From NCBI GenBank assembly GCA_942490705.1, contig CALNXY010000019.1, positions 1 through 64,000 of the forward strand: a DNA stretch of 64,000 nt, given 5' to 3'. A program made the position numbers and the translations under genes. Below the pieces are notes generated by a model, which made no database searches, was not told the DNA's origin, and saw only the letters and a list, made by a program, of their open reading frames with translations. Each line of letters opens with the position of its first letter. Position 1 is the first letter of the stretch. Source of the stretch: JAGRCP01 sp942490705 (GTDB lineage Bacteria; Chloroflexota; Anaerolineae; Caldilineales; Caldilineaceae). Positions 63,829 through 64,000 of the stretch are shown here, piece by piece.

Positions 63829-64000
63829 ATGAGAGGGGCAGATGGGCCGGCACGCGTGGTAGCTGCCTGGCTGGAGCGGGGCCTGACCGTGCCGGCGACG
63901 GATGAAGGCGAGCGTGCCCAGCTTGCGGTGGAGCATGCCGACGCGACCCAACAAGACGACCCGGTACGGGCGCTGGCCGCGTTCGAGGCGGCACGCAGCG
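63829..64000 (+). CDS. Partial reading frame at window end, unknown
   Basis: The frame from the ATG at 63829 stays open to the window end: MRGADGPARVVAAWLERGL, then TVPATDEGERAQLAVEHADA and DDPVRALAAFEAARS. The helix-rich, Ala/Leu-rich sequence resembles a TPR or LAL-regulator-type helical repeat, but 57 residues are too few to assign. No clear ribosome site. It contains copy 2 of the 61-bp repeat (63865-63925). Confidence 0.4.
   Translation, partial: MRGADGPARVVAAWLERGLTVPATDEGERAQLAVEHADATQQDDPVRALAAFEAARS
63865..63925. repeat. 61-bp direct repeat, copy 2
   Basis: Exact copy of 63694-63754, here lying in an open frame that continues past the window end. The two copies are separated by 110 bp of unrelated sequence. 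Confidence 0.9.

Overview
The window looks like a piece of a GC-rich (about 60%) free-living bacterium. The best guess is Chloroflexota of the Anaerolineae/Caldilineae kind. This is inferred from gene content: large MalT/LAL-type LuxR regulators, many META-domain lipoproteins, secreted beta-helix proteins with a proline-containing hydrophobic C-terminal tail, LysM/YkuD transpeptidases, and several sulfatases with an anaerobic-type sulfatase-maturing enzyme. No rRNA, tRNA, CRISPR array, integrase or transposase was recognised.

Region 1 (1-22.2 kb) is a zone of damaged genes: an RtcB-like RNA ligase in pieces, one broken and two intact sulfatases around an MFS transporter, an alcohol dehydrogenase with a shifted N-terminus, two broken secreted surface proteins, and a META/beta-lactamase/peptidase fusion cut by an in-frame TGA. 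A small lipoprotein is frameshifted by an exact 14-bp tandem duplication. Hairpin-type dispersed repeats cluster here. Inside this zone is the most interesting object of the window: a DipZ/TlpA-like thioredoxin lipoprotein (8287-8940) whose first active-site cysteine codon is TGA. A perfect 8-bp hairpin with a GGU loop follows 18 nt downstream, so it is a candidate selenoprotein with a UxxC motif.

Region 2 (22.4-29.1 kb) has a LAL regulator and a tightly overlapping minus-strand cluster: radical-SAM sulfatase-maturing enzyme, MFS transporter and AAC(6')-like acetyltransferase. The maturase would activate the cysteine-type sulfatases at both ends of the window.

Region 3 (29.2-37.9 kb) is a co-directional minus-strand array of nine envelope or unknown-function genes: two HdeD/DUF308 proteins, a YugP-type metallopeptidase, DUF4203, a MarC-like protein, a multi-span protein, and three proteins sharing a C-terminal helix-hairpin-helix (DUF4332-like) module. 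A fourth, five-repeat version is at 54-55.5 kb. At least two of these genes share an extended -10 type motif (ATGGTATA) with the 44-kb divergent promoter.

Region 4 (38-49.9 kb) has an intact sulfatase, a HAD hydrolase, a small conserved protein, a second LAL regulator, a divergent four-gene osmoprotectant (OpuC-like) ABC operon, a YhdH/AcuI-type reductase and a diacylglycerol-kinase-family enzyme.

Region 5 (50-64 kb) has a HdeD protein, a GluR0-like ligand-gated potassium channel, YIP1, a CobW-type GTPase coupled to a small META protein, the five-repeat HhH protein, a truncated CaxA-like fragment, a ParB/universal-stress fusion, PhoU, and three L,D-transpeptidases (two with LysM repeats) around an aldo/keto reductase. 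The window ends in a partial reading frame with a 61-bp direct repeat. Frameshifts are dense left of 22 kb and nearly absent to the right. Whether they are biological or assembly errors cannot be decided from the sequence alone.
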